Assembly (NCBI GenBank): GCA_003416985.1
Contig: QVIN01000007.1
Span: 124,001-188,000, forward strand
Source of the DNA: Duganella sp. BJB480
Lineage (GTDB): Bacteria; Pseudomonadota; Gammaproteobacteria; Burkholderiales; Burkholderiaceae_D
Direction of reading: 5' to 3'
Length of the DNA: 64,000 nucleotides
The notes below the pieces were generated by a model, which worked only from the letters and a program-made list of their open reading frames with translations, did no database searches and was not told the DNA's origin. Below are positions 47,174 to 54,968 of this stretch, piece by piece. Position 1 is the first letter of the stretch; every line of letters begins with the position of its first letter. The position numbers and the translations under genes were made by a program.

Positions 47174-48142
47174 GTGAAGTACAGCGCGCCCATCTGGCTG
47201 CCCAGCGGCCACCTGCAAACCATCTACCCGGCCACCTGCCTCGCCAAGCAGGCGGTGCCGTTCCGGCGCGAGCGCTGGGACACGCCGGATGGCGACTTCA
47301 TCGACGTCGACTTCGTCGACGGCCGGCCCGGCCAACCCTTCGTGGTGCTGTTCCACGGCCTGGAGGGTTCGTCGGACAGCCACTACGCGCGGGCGCTGAT
47401 GGCCGAGCTGGCCGCGCGCGGCTGGTCCGGCGCGGTGCCGCATTTCCGCGGCTGCTCCGGCGAGCCCAACCGCGCGCCGCGCTTCTACCACTCCGGCGAC
47501 TCCGCCGAGATCGACTGGATCGTGCGCCGCCTGCATGCGCGCAGCAGCGGCAAGTTCTACACCACCGGCGTCTCGCTGGGCGGCAACGCGCTGCTGCGCT
47601 GGCTGGGCGAATCGCAGCACCAGGCCGACTTCGTCGACGCCGCCTGCGCGATATCGGCGCCGCTGGACCTGGCGCAGGGCGGCATCTCGCTGTCGAGCGG
47701 CCTCAACATGTTTTACACGCGCATGTTCCTGCAAACGCTCAAACCCAAGTGCGAGGCCAAGCTCAAGCAGTTCCCCGGCCTGTACGACCTCGACGCGCTG
47801 CGCGCCGTGCGCGACCTGTACGCCTTCGACAACGTGGTGACGGCGCCGCTGCACGGCTACCGCAACACCGACGACTACTGGGACCGCGCCAGCGCCAAGC
47901 ACGTGTTGAACGACATCACCGTGCCGACGCTGGTGCTCAACGCCCGCAACGATCCCTTCCTGCCCGGCCGCCACCTGCCGCAACGTGCGGCGTCGAACGT
48001 GGTATTGGACTATCCTGAGCACGGAGGCCACGCGGGCTTCGTCGCCAACGGCCTGCCGGGCAAGCGTCCCTGGCTGCCGCAACGCCTGATCCACTTCCTG
48101 CAGGGCGCCACCCATCACGCACTGGCCGAACAACATGGATGA
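47174..48142 (+). CDS. YheT-type alpha/beta hydrolase
   Basis: 322 residues from the GTG at 47174. LPSGHLQTIYPA near the start, VVLFHGLEGSSDSHYARALM, HFRGCSGEPNR, and the nucleophile elbow TGVSLGGNALLRWLGE define the YheT/ABHD1-3 family. The acid and His are expected in NARNDPFLP and PEHGGHAGFV. Substrate probably a lipid ester; not known. The last 8 bp overlap the next gene. Confidence 0.9.
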   Translation: MKYSAPIWLPSGHLQTIYPATCLAKQAVPFRRERWDTPDGDFIDVDFVDGRPGQPFVVLFHGLEGSSDSHYARALMAELAARGWSGAVPHFRGCSGEPNRAPRFYHSGDSAEIDWIVRRLHARSSGKFYTTGVSLGGNALLRWLGESQHQADFVDAACAISAPLDLAQGGISLSSGLNMFYTRMFLQTLKPKCEAKLKQFPGLYDLDALRAVRDLYAFDNVVTAPLHGYRNTDDYWDRASAKHVLNDITVPTLVLNARNDPFLPGRHLPQRAASNVVLDYPEHGGHAGFVANGLPGKRPWLPQRLIHFLQGATHHALAEQHG

Positions 48143-48722
48143 CATCGTCAAGCAAGCGCTGGCCAAGTGGCCCAACGTGCCCCACTGCTACGGCTGGCTG
48201 GCACTGGACGCGCGCGGCAACTGGCGCATGCGCGACGAGCGCGCCCAGCACCTGGACCTGCCCGGCGACAAACTGCACCATGCGGCGCTGGTGGCCTTCA
48301 TCGTCCGCAACTACGCGGCCGACGAGCGCGGCTGCTGGTATTTCCAGAACGGTCCGCAGCGCGTGTATGTGCGGCTGGAGGCCACGCCCTACATCGTCCG
48401 CACCGATCCGACGCAGGGCTGGGTGCTGCACACGGACGCGGCGCTGGGGCCGGTCGAGGAAGCGGTGCTGACGGAGACTGGCGCGCTGGTCCTGCGCAGC
48501 GGCGATGTGGTGGCGCAGCTGGACGACCGCGACTTCGCGCACGTGCTGCCGCGGCTGAAAATGAACGGGGAAGCCGTGGCAGACGAAACGCTGCTGGCGT
48601 GGATCGAAGGCGCGATGTCCGGCGCGCTGACGCTGGACGGCGTGGCCGTACAGCGCGCGGATGCGGCCGAACTGCCGGCGCACTTCGGCTACGTCAGCGA
48701 ACCGACCGCCCCTGCGCAGTAG
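48135..48722 (+). CDS. Conserved protein of unknown function (DUF2946-like?)
   Basis: 195 residues. The N-terminus (IVKQALAKWPNVPHCYGWLALDARGNWRMRDE) is a pattern I have seen in betaproteobacterial proteins called DUF2946, but I am not sure of that label. A second region, GCWYFQNGPQRVYVRLEATPYI, is strand-rich. No signal peptide or membrane helix. It overlaps the YheT-type gene upstream by 8 bp and the convergent bepA gene by 29 bp. Confidence 0.65.
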   Translation: MDDIVKQALAKWPNVPHCYGWLALDARGNWRMRDERAQHLDLPGDKLHHAALVAFIVRNYAADERGCWYFQNGPQRVYVRLEATPYIVRTDPTQGWVLHTDAALGPVEEAVLTETGALVLRSGDVVAQLDDRDFAHVLPRLKMNGEAVADETLLAWIEGAMSGALTLDGVAVQRADAAELPAHFGYVSEPTAPAQ

Positions 48723-50400
48723 GATCGGTATTCTGGCGCAAACGGTCGAAGGGATTGGCCGACGGCGCGCCTTCCGAGCCGCTGCGCATCTCGGCCTTGA
48801 ACGCCGGGCGCGCTTCGGCCTCGCGTAAATCCTTCTTGCCCTTGTCGCCCATTTCCTCGCGGCGGCGCGCCTGCAGCTCGCGCTCGCGCGCATCGATCAC
48901 GGCCTGGTCGTAAAAGGAGGCGTCGGGCGCCTTGCGCGCGTAGTTCAGCTGGTCCAGCGCCGACAGCACGCCGCCCTGCAGCACATACGATTCCGCCAGC
49001 GCGATATGCTGCAAGGCCAGCTTGCCCTGCTTGGAATAGGCTTGCGCCAGCAGGTCGTAGGCATCGGGATCCTCGCGGTACAGCTGCACTTGGTCGCGCA
49101 GATAGACGGCCGCCTCCTCCAGCTTGCCCGCCGCGATCAACGCCTCGCCATACTGATGCGCGATGCCGCGCGACAGCGGGAACTGCAGGTGCGCCGCTTC
49201 CGCCTCGGCCAATCCCTTGGCGATCATGGCCTTGTTGTCCGGCTGCGCCAGCTTGATTTCTATCGACGTGCTGACGAAGATCGAATCCGGCGCCGGCCGC
49301 GCGGCCACGCCGAAGGTGCCTGCGGCAAGCGGCTTGTCGAAGGTCGCGCGCGCCTTGTCGAGCCAGACCTGGGCCTGGGCGGTATCGCCTTTTTTCAGCG
49401 ACAGGAACGCCATGCCGTACTGGCCGGCCGTGACTTGCTGGCGGTTTTCCTGCTGCATCTGCGTCTCAAAAAAAGTCTTCGCCTCGGCCAGCCCGGACGT
49501 GCTCGGATCTTGCAGCACGCGCGCGCGCGAACGCACCAGGTAGAAGTCCAGGCTGTCCTGGCGCTGCTTGTATGGCTGCTCGCGGATGCGGGCTTGGATG
49601 TCGGCGATGCGCTCGGTGGTGAGCGGGTGGCTTTGCAGATAGGCCGGCACCAGGTCGCTGTAGTTGCGCGTGGCCGTCTGCATGCGCTGGAAGAAGGCCA
49701 CCATGCCCGAGGTATCGAACCCGGCCGCGCCCATGATCTGGAAGCCGATGCGGTCGGCCTCGCGTTCGGCGTCGCGGCCGAAATTGAGTTGGCGCTGGAT
49801 CGCCAGGCCCTGCCCGGCCGAGAACACGCCGATGGCCGCGTCGCCGCCGGCCTTGGAGGCAAGCGCCGCCAGGATCATGGCCGCCAGCGGGATCAACGCG
49901 TCCTGTTTCTGCTGGCCGATCGAGCGGGCGATGTGGCGCTGGGCCACGTGGCCGATCTCGTGACCCAGCACCGAGGCCAGCTCGGACTCGGACTGCGCCG
50001 CCAGCAGCAACGCCGAGTGCACGGCGATGAAGCCGCCCGGCAGCGCGAAGGCGTTCAGCTGCGGATCGCGCACGGCGAAGAAGTAGTAATCGAAATTGGC
50101 CTCGCCGCGCGCGCCGGGACGGGCCGCCACCAGCGCATTGCCGAAGCTGTTCAGGTATTCGAGGATGGGGCCGTCGTCGAGGAAATCGTGGTCGCGGCGG
50201 ATATCGCGCATGATCTCCTCGCCCAACTTGCGTTCCATCAGCGGCGACAGGTCCTGGCGTTCGGTATCGCCGAGCGCGGGCAGGTTCGGGATCTTGGCGG
50301 GCGCCAGCACGTCCTGGGCCATGGCCAGCGGCATGGCGACCAGCAGCGCGGCGGCGACTACGCGCAGGCGCAGGGAGCGGGGGCATCGTTTTGCATTCAC
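48694..50400 (-). CDS. bepA: Periplasmic M48 metalloprotease/chaperone with TPRs
   Basis: 568 residues from the GTG at 50398-50400, with a signal peptide (to about residue 28, PLAMAQ). The M48 zinc site is LGHEIGHVAQRH, with the third ligand in EREADRIG. Tetratricopeptide repeats fill the C-terminal 250 residues. E. coli BepA (YfgC) assists and checks outer-membrane protein and LptD assembly. Length is greater than E. coli (487) because of the C-terminal extension. Divergent from moaC. A weak ribosome site makes the exact start uncertain. Confidence 0.9.
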   Translation of the reverse strand: MNAKRCPRSLRLRVVAAALLVAMPLAMAQDVLAPAKIPNLPALGDTERQDLSPLMERKLGEEIMRDIRRDHDFLDDGPILEYLNSFGNALVAARPGARGEANFDYYFFAVRDPQLNAFALPGGFIAVHSALLLAAQSESELASVLGHEIGHVAQRHIARSIGQQKQDALIPLAAMILAALASKAGGDAAIGVFSAGQGLAIQRQLNFGRDAEREADRIGFQIMGAAGFDTSGMVAFFQRMQTATRNYSDLVPAYLQSHPLTTERIADIQARIREQPYKQRQDSLDFYLVRSRARVLQDPSTSGLAEAKTFFETQMQQENRQQVTAGQYGMAFLSLKKGDTAQAQVWLDKARATFDKPLAAGTFGVAARPAPDSIFVSTSIEIKLAQPDNKAMIAKGLAEAEAAHLQFPLSRGIAHQYGEALIAAGKLEEAAVYLRDQVQLYREDPDAYDLLAQAYSKQGKLALQHIALAESYVLQGGVLSALDQLNYARKAPDASFYDQAVIDARERELQARRREEMGDKGKKDLREAEARPAFKAEMRSGSEGAPSANPFDRLRQNTDPTAQGRSVR

Positions 50401-50477
50401 GGTGATATGATACCCGCAACTTGGGCGCCGACGCACGGCGCCCGCCAATGAATTATTTTGTTACGTTCGCCCACACC

Positions 50478-50999
50478 ATGACCACCGAAAACACCGCGCC
50501 CGCCGACCAACTGACCCACTTCGACGGCTCCGGCCAGGCCCACATGGTCGACGTCGGCGCCAAGACCGAGACACACCGCATCGCCGTGGCCAGCGGCACC
50601 ATCCACATGAAGCCGGAGACGCTGGCCATCATCATGGGCGGCACGGCCAAGAAGGGCGACGTGCTGGGCATCGCGCGCATCGCCGCCATCATGGCGTCCA
50701 AGCGCACCAGCGACCTGGTGCCGTTGTGCCACCCGCTGGCGCTGACGCGCGTGGCGGTGGATTTCGAGACGGATGAGGCCAATTCCAGCGTGCACTGCCG
50801 GGCCCAGGTCGAAACCTACGGCAAGACCGGCGTGGAAATGGAAGCGCTGACCGCTGTGCAGGTCGGCCTGCTGACCGTGTATGACATGTGCAAGGCGGTG
50901 GACCGGGGCATGGTGATGACCGATATCCGCGTGATGGAAAAGCATGGCGGCAAGTCGGGCGATTGGTGCGTATCAAGCTCGAAGCCTACGGGCATATAG
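50478..50999 (+). CDS. moaC: Cyclic pyranopterin monophosphate synthase with replaced C-terminal tail
   Basis: 173 residues from the ATG at 50478, chosen by comparison with E. coli MoaC; an ATG at 50448 is possible. LTHFDGSGQAHMVDVGAK, IPLCHPL-like VPLCHPLAL, KTGVEMEALTA and the catalytic YDMCKAVDRG are intact, so it should make cPMP for molybdopterin. After GGKSGDW the tail reads CVSSSKPTGI, whereas the second, partial copy downstream ends SAAS. The 3' part (50728-50966) is one arm of a 239-bp duplication, so this gene is probably a hybrid made by recombination. Confidence 0.93.
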   Translation: MTTENTAPADQLTHFDGSGQAHMVDVGAKTETHRIAVASGTIHMKPETLAIIMGGTAKKGDVLGIARIAAIMASKRTSDLVPLCHPLALTRVAVDFETDEANSSVHCRAQVETYGKTGVEMEALTAVQVGLLTVYDMCKAVDRGMVMTDIRVMEKHGGKSGDWCVSSSKPTGI

Positions 51000-51011
51000 G
51001 CGATAACATCG

Positions 51012-51515
51012 TCAAATCATGCCAGAACCGATGTGTTTTTTCGAGGTGCCTAAATTTTCATCGAGTTCCAGACGAAGCCGTTGAAATCGGGGGGCGATAT
51101 CCAGATAAGGCGTAACTACAAGCAATGCGTCAGCGTATTCCTTTCTTCCTATATGAGCTTTTGCCTTTTCATAGACTAGGTCATAAAGCTGTGCTGTAAC
51201 TTGATGAATACCTTTATCGAACAACTCAATCGCTTCGCTACTACGGTCCAGGACACCATCCAACAGACACCCCAATTCGAGATAGGCTATCGAGGAAGAT
51301 GGCTCTGTCTCAATGATAGAGCGCAACAGCAATTCTGCATCTTCCAATGAGTACTCATTGCCATCAGAAAGTTGTATTGCTCTCGCCTTGTCAATAGCTA
51401 GACCAGTCGGCAGAGGGCTACCCTCAATAGATTGAAAGAAACGAGTCAAATCATTTGGATTTTTGCTCTGTTTTGCTCTTTGGTATTGGCTAAACAGGTC
51501 TACAGCTGAAATCAC
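51012..51515 (-). CDS. Small helical protein, probable orphan immunity-type cargo
   Basis: 167 residues from a GTG at 51513-51515 with an excellent AGGAGG 6 nt upstream. No signal peptide or membrane segment; the sequence is helical with TPR-like wording (AYLELGCLLDGVLDRSSEAIELFDKGI, then YDLVYEKAKAHIGRKEYADALLVV). I do not recognise a family. G+C is far below its neighbours (about 45% by eye). It sits in reverse orientation between a duplicated moaC 3' end and repeat copy A, 43 bp after that repeat on its own strand. Immunity function is inferred from context and composition only. Confidence 0.7.
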   Translation of the reverse strand: MISAVDLFSQYQRAKQSKNPNDLTRFFQSIEGSPLPTGLAIDKARAIQLSDGNEYSLEDAELLLRSIIETEPSSSIAYLELGCLLDGVLDRSSEAIELFDKGIHQVTAQLYDLVYEKAKAHIGRKEYADALLVVTPYLDIAPRFQRLRLELDENLGTSKKHIGSGMI

Positions 51516-51558
51516 GATTTACCTCCTAGCCAGTTCGCTTCTTCCCTTTGCCATTTGA

Positions 51559-51871
51559 TCATCCATTGAAATCGGAATCACACAAATAATTCCCCGTGGA
51601 AATTTCAATCGAGTATGGCACATAGCTCCAGCGCAATTCTCTCGAAAATCCACGTGTTACAAAAATCCCGTTTTGCCCATTCCATCGCGTCAGGATAGGG
51701 GAAAGTTGACAGCGGGCTTACTGCGTCCGTCGCCAGAGCCAGTACGCTCACGCGTCCCGTGAACTCCAAAATGCAACGGTTTTCCGCGTTGCGCCGCCGC
51801 CATACGGCCCCTCTGCCACCGAATAGCAGCCCATCGTATTGTCTGATTGTTACCTTTGATTAGCGCGTATA
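51559..51871 (-). repeat. 313-bp direct repeat, copy A
   Basis: About 95% identical to 53156-53467 (16 substitutions and one single-base gap by hand alignment). On the minus strand both copies end in the same stop after LCDSDF-x-G. In that frame the differences are enriched for silent changes, so it was probably once the C-terminal coding part of a protein; copy A carries an extra base that breaks it. One end adjoins the moaC 3' fragment, the other the gene at 51012-51515. Confidence 0.85.
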
Positions 51872-51876
51872 CCATG

Positions 51877-52130
51877 GCCACCCGCTGGCGTTGACCCGCG
51901 TGGCGGTGGATTTCGAGACCGACGATACCAATTCCAGCGTGCATTGCAAGGCCCAGGTCGAAACCTACGGCAAGACCGGCGTGGAAATGGAAGCGCTGAC
52001 CGCCGTGCAAGTCGGCCTGCTGACCGTGTACGACATGTGCAAGGCAGTGGACCGGGGCATGGTGATGACCGATATCCGCGTGATGGAGAAGCATGGTGGC
52101 AAGTCGGGGGATTGGAGCGCGGCCTCTTAA
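51877..52130 (+). pseudogene. moaC 3' fragment (second copy)
   Basis: From 51877 to 52115 it is 93% identical, without gaps, to 50728-50966 of the intact moaC (16 differences, three at protein level). It encodes the last 80 residues including KTGVEMEALTA and YDMCKAVDRG, and ends with what looks like the original tail GDWSAAS and TAA. It lacks the first half of the gene and any start signal, so it cannot make MoaC. It is the displaced end of the gene after insertion of unit 1. Confidence 0.9.
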
Positions 52131-52155
52131 GTGGTTGATTTGTTGGTTTCAGCGG

Positions 52156-52650
52156 CTATTGATTAGCCCCAGAACGTAAATCTTTTAGGGCTGCCAAGGC
52201 AGCTCGCCCAATTCGCGCACAGATACGCTGCGCAGAAACGTCATGTGGACAGCTTTTTTTAGAATTCAATATAATTTTTGTCAGGTCCTTGTCAGAAGAA
52301 GTAGCGTCGACGTGGTGCAAAGCCCAACGTTGGAATGCTGGGTCCGCCTTCGAAATGGACATAAACACGTGCAGCTGGCTCCATTGGTCCACTAACAACG
52401 AGACCACTGCGTCGGAATATCCTTCGCCAATGCCCCCATCGTCGCAAGTTGCATATACATGCCAGTGCTTATAAAGTGAAGTCCAGTCGACACGGGCATC
52501 CACAAGGGTACGCTCGGCTTTTGCGCTCGTCTGAGAGCTGCAAGCCGTCCCCGCCCACGCGTAGGAGGCCGGAATTGCAAGACACCCAAGCACAAAAATC
52601 GCCGACAAAAACCGCGCATGAAATCTTTCGGCTGGTTTCGAATAGGGCAT
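52156..52650 (-). CDS. Exported protein, probable periplasmic immunity partner
   Basis: 164 residues from the ATG at 52648-52650. A signal peptide is clear: basic start, then FLSAIFVLGCLAIPASYAWAG. The mature part has five or six cysteines (ACSSQ, YATCDDGG, KKSCPHD, QRICARIG), suited to the oxidising periplasm. No family recognised. It starts 20 bp after the stop of the L,D-transpeptidase-like fragment on the same strand, the normal place for the immunity protein of a peptidoglycan-acting toxin. G+C is lower than the surroundings. A start further upstream inside the toxin region is unlikely. Confidence 0.7.
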   Translation of the reverse strand: MPYSKPAERFHARFLSAIFVLGCLAIPASYAWAGTACSSQTSAKAERTLVDARVDWTSLYKHWHVYATCDDGGIGEGYSDAVVSLLVDQWSQLHVFMSISKADPAFQRWALHHVDATSSDKDLTKIILNSKKSCPHDVSAQRICARIGRAALAALKDLRSGANQ

Positions 52651-52670
52651 GATAAATATGTTCTCCGTTC

Positions 52671-53144
52671 TTATTGACTCGTTCCCTGCTGGGGCGCGTT
52701 CGGATCGTTGTTCACGACCGTTATAGACGTGATCGGATCGTTTTGAACAAAATCTCGCAGGTAACTCATGGCTGAATCGGTCGTGCGTACGCAACCCAAA
52801 GTCGGGTAATTCTGCGCGCCGCTGTTCGCCCTACCTGAGTGAAGACCCATACCGGGATGCCCTGGAACATTGAAAACAAAATTTCCATGTGATCCGTAGG
52901 CTCCGTTGGCGTTACTTTCCGGATGGGCATTTGAGTGCGAATAATTGTATGTACCATTCGGCCAAAGACCACCACTGGTTGTTGTTGTTCGGTTATTTGC
53001 TGAGCAGGTCGCAACCGTCTGCCCAAAGCTGCCTTTGACAGTGATTGTATGAGCCTGCCCATCATATGTAACGGAAGAGAGCCCGGTCGCAATGACGGGT
53101 GAAGCGCAGTGGCGATTGAGGTTTTCGGGTCTGAGTTTGCATAT
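52671..53144 (-). pseudogene. Start-less toxin C-terminal fragment, L,D-transpeptidase-like
   Basis: An open frame of 157 codons bounded upstream by TGA (53145-53147) and without a usable start codon near its head. Its C-terminal half reads GNFVFNVPGHPGMG, then LHSGR, and YPTLGCVRTTD: the His...(S/T)-x-G-C-V-R arrangement of YkuD-type L,D-transpeptidases and of the DUF2778/Tlde1 interbacterial effectors. It ends NAPQQGTSQ, TAA at 52671-52673. I read it as the severed toxic end of a larger secreted effector, followed by its exported immunity gene. A programmed start or a longer fused gene elsewhere cannot be excluded. Confidence 0.65.
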
Positions 53145-53155
53145 TCACATTCAAT

Positions 53156-53467
53156 TCATCCACTGAAATCGGAATCACATAAATAATTCCTCACGGAAAT
53201 TTCAATCGAGTATGGCACATAGCTCCAGCGCAATTCTCTTGAAAACCCACGTGTTACAAAAATCCCGTTTTGACCATTCCATCGCGTCAGGATAGGGAAA
53301 ATTGACAGCGCGCTTACGGCGTCCGTCGCCAGAGCCAGCAAGCTCACGCGTCCCGTGAACTCCAAAATGCAACGGTTTTCCGCGTTGCGCCGCCGCCATA
53401 CGGCCCGTCTGCCACCGAATAGCAACCCATCGTATTGTCTGATTGTTACCTTTGATTGGCGCGTATA
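53156..53467 (-). repeat. 312-bp direct repeat, copy B
   Basis: Partner of 51559-51871. In this copy the minus-strand frame is open for about 100 codons (from ahead of IRQYDGLLFGG through ILEFTGRVSLLALATDA to YLCDSDFSG, stop 53156-53158) and runs in from outside the repeat. No start codon with ribosome site was seen, so it looks like the C-terminal remnant of a gene. The toxin-like fragment begins 12 bp further on in another frame. I do not recognise the peptide. Confidence 0.85.
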
Positions 53468-53541
53468 TAATCAATGTCGCAGAAGTAATTTTTGACGTAG
53501 GCCTCACCGTACCCGCCTCGCGCATACGAGAAAGAATTTGA
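53446..53541 (-). pseudogene. C-terminal remnant next to repeat B
   Basis: On the minus strand a frame reads ...GGYGEAYVKNYFCDIDYIRANQR and stops at TAA 53446-53448, inside the first 22 bp of repeat B. It looks protein-like but has no start, and upstream it would run antisense through the PilZ gene. It may be the tail of the gene that once lay here, or chance. Together with repeat B it leaves 397 bp (53145-53541) without an intact gene; the PilZ gene promoter must lie within the last 75 bp. Confidence 0.35.
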
Positions 53542-54252
53542 ATGAGCAGCAACCCTCCACCGAGCGAAGCCAAGACTCAGGAATACGAATTCGAGCAGAT
53601 GAACCTGCAGGTAGGCGGCAGGATTCAGTTCATTACTCACCGTACCATCAAGCCGATCCAGCACTTCTCCACGCTGATCGGTTGGATGAAGGACGAGTAT
53701 ATGATCGTCAAGGTCCCCTTCGAGAACGGCGCGCCGATCGCCCTCAACGATGGCGACAAGCTGACCATCCGCGTGTTTTCCGGCGTGAATGTGTGCTCGT
53801 TCTCTTGCGTGGTGCAGCGGGTTTTCCCGCGTCCGTTGTTTTATGTCCACTTGTCTTTCCCGGTGTCCATCCAGGGCACCAGCCTGCGCGCGGCGATGCG
53901 GGTCAAGGTCGATATCCCGGCCCAGGTCACCTCGCCCATCGGCACCACCTCGGTGTTCCTGGTGAACCTGAGCGTGTCCGGCGCGCTGATCGAGTCGTCC
54001 AAGAAGCTGTCGGACGATGAGACCCAGGTCGGCCTGTCGTTCTACCTGATCGCCCAGCCCGGCAACCGCCAGGTGCGGATCAATCCGAATGCGACCATCC
54101 GCAACATCAACGTGGTCAAGCCCGCCGCCGGCGACAAGCCCGAGGTGTTCACCTACGGCGTCCAGTTCATCGACTTGGACCCGGTCCACTACACGATGCT
54201 GCAAAACCTGACCTACGAAGCGCTGATCGCCGACCGTCAGAAGATCGTCTGA
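53542..54252 (+). CDS. PilZ-domain protein with YcgR-like N-terminus
   Basis: 236 residues. The N-terminal domain (about 15-115, GGRIQFITHRTIKPIQHFSTLIGW) resembles the YcgR/flagellar-brake N domain. The PilZ domain follows: RAAMRVKVD supplies the RxxxR motif and NLSVSGALIE the [D/N]xSxxG motif, so c-di-GMP binding is expected. Such proteins slow flagella or adjust pili; a pilin gene is the next gene, convergent. The gene is the first intact one right of the moaC island and has a strong shared terminator. Confidence 0.9.
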   Translation: MSSNPPPSEAKTQEYEFEQMNLQVGGRIQFITHRTIKPIQHFSTLIGWMKDEYMIVKVPFENGAPIALNDGDKLTIRVFSGVNVCSFSCVVQRVFPRPLFYVHLSFPVSIQGTSLRAAMRVKVDIPAQVTSPIGTTSVFLVNLSVSGALIESSKKLSDDETQVGLSFYLIAQPGNRQVRINPNATIRNINVVKPAAGDKPEVFTYGVQFIDLDPVHYTMLQNLTYEALIADRQKIV

Positions 54253-54274
54253 CCCGCGTTTCTGTGGACGAAAA

Positions 54275-54298
54275 AAAACCCGGCGGCTGCCGGGTTTT
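54275..54298. terminator. Bidirectional terminator between PilZ gene and pilin
   Basis: AAAACCCGGC / GCCGGGTTTT, a perfect 10-bp stem with a 4-base loop, preceded by further A. It lies 22 bp after the PilZ stop and 16 bp after the pilin stop on the other strand. Confidence 0.9.
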
Positions 54299-54314
54299 CT
54301 ACGTGATCAACTGA

Positions 54315-54773
54315 TTAGTTGTTCTTTTCGATCGCGGCCTTGGCAGCGGTGTTCGCGGTCGATGCGGTAGCGGTCCAGCGTACATTGGTACCACCGGCAG
54401 CAATCACTGGCACAAAGGTGACGGTGGAGCTATCAACGTCCTTGCCCACGCCGGTGGCGAAGGTCATCAGGATAGTGCCGCCGGTGACGGTTGCGGTAGC
54501 CACTTCCTTGGTTGCGGTAAAGGTTGGAATGCCTGCTGCGCCATCCGAGCAAGTGGTCAGCGTACCACCGGCTTCTTGAGCGCACAGCGCCACGGCCGTT
54601 TTCAGCGAGTCGACAGCGCCCAGGGCGTTGGCGACCTTGGCTTTCACGGTGTAGTCGCTGTACGCAGGAATCGCGACCGCGGCCAGGATGCCGATAATGG
54701 CAACCACGATCATCAGTTCGATCAGGGTGAAGCCGGCCTGGGCTTGTTTCTTCAGCATTTTCATGGATTTCAT
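54315..54773 (-). CDS. pilA: Type IVa major pilin
   Basis: 152 residues from the ATG at 54771-54773 (AGGAG upstream); the longer frame is not supported. The prepilin peptidase site is QAGFTLIELMIVVAI, with Glu5 of the mature protein, followed by the hydrophobic N-terminal helix ILAAVAIPAYSDYTVKAKV. Two cysteines (ALCAQE and TTCSDG) could form a short disulfide loop. It assembles into type IV pili for twitching, adhesion or DNA uptake. Single gene; other pil genes are elsewhere. Confidence 0.93.
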   Translation of the reverse strand: MKSMKMLKKQAQAGFTLIELMIVVAIIGILAAVAIPAYSDYTVKAKVANALGAVDSLKTAVALCAQEAGGTLTTCSDGAAGIPTFTATKEVATATVTGGTILMTFATGVGKDVDSSTVTFVPVIAAGGTNVRWTATASTANTAAKAAIEKNN

Positions 54774-54968
54774 TTTCGACTCCTGGGGTGTGTTGAACGA
54801 CAAAATTGGGTGGAACACTGAGCTAAGTGCAATTGGTGTGCCACCCCATTTTTGACCCCGAAACCGTCGAAACCTGCCAAAAACTGTCGCTTTGGGCTCT
54901 CCGGACTGCCGTTTTTTGTCACTCGCTGCGCCGCAATTTGTCAGCCGGCGAGGTCCTGACAATTATTG

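Noticed and set aside
51690..52094. 134-codon minus-strand frame over the moaC fragment and repeat A
   Set aside because: His/Gly/Val-rich antisense shadow of moaC joined by chance to the repeat.
52766..53092. 108-codon minus-strand frame with an ATG
   Set aside because: It lies over the L,D-transpeptidase-like fragment in another frame and shows no recognisable protein pattern; the start-less frame has the catalytic motif.
53202..53573. 123-codon frame through repeat B (KGNNQTIRW...CAILD)
   Set aside because: Differences between repeat copies in this frame are almost all amino-acid changing, so it is unlikely to be the conserved coding frame.
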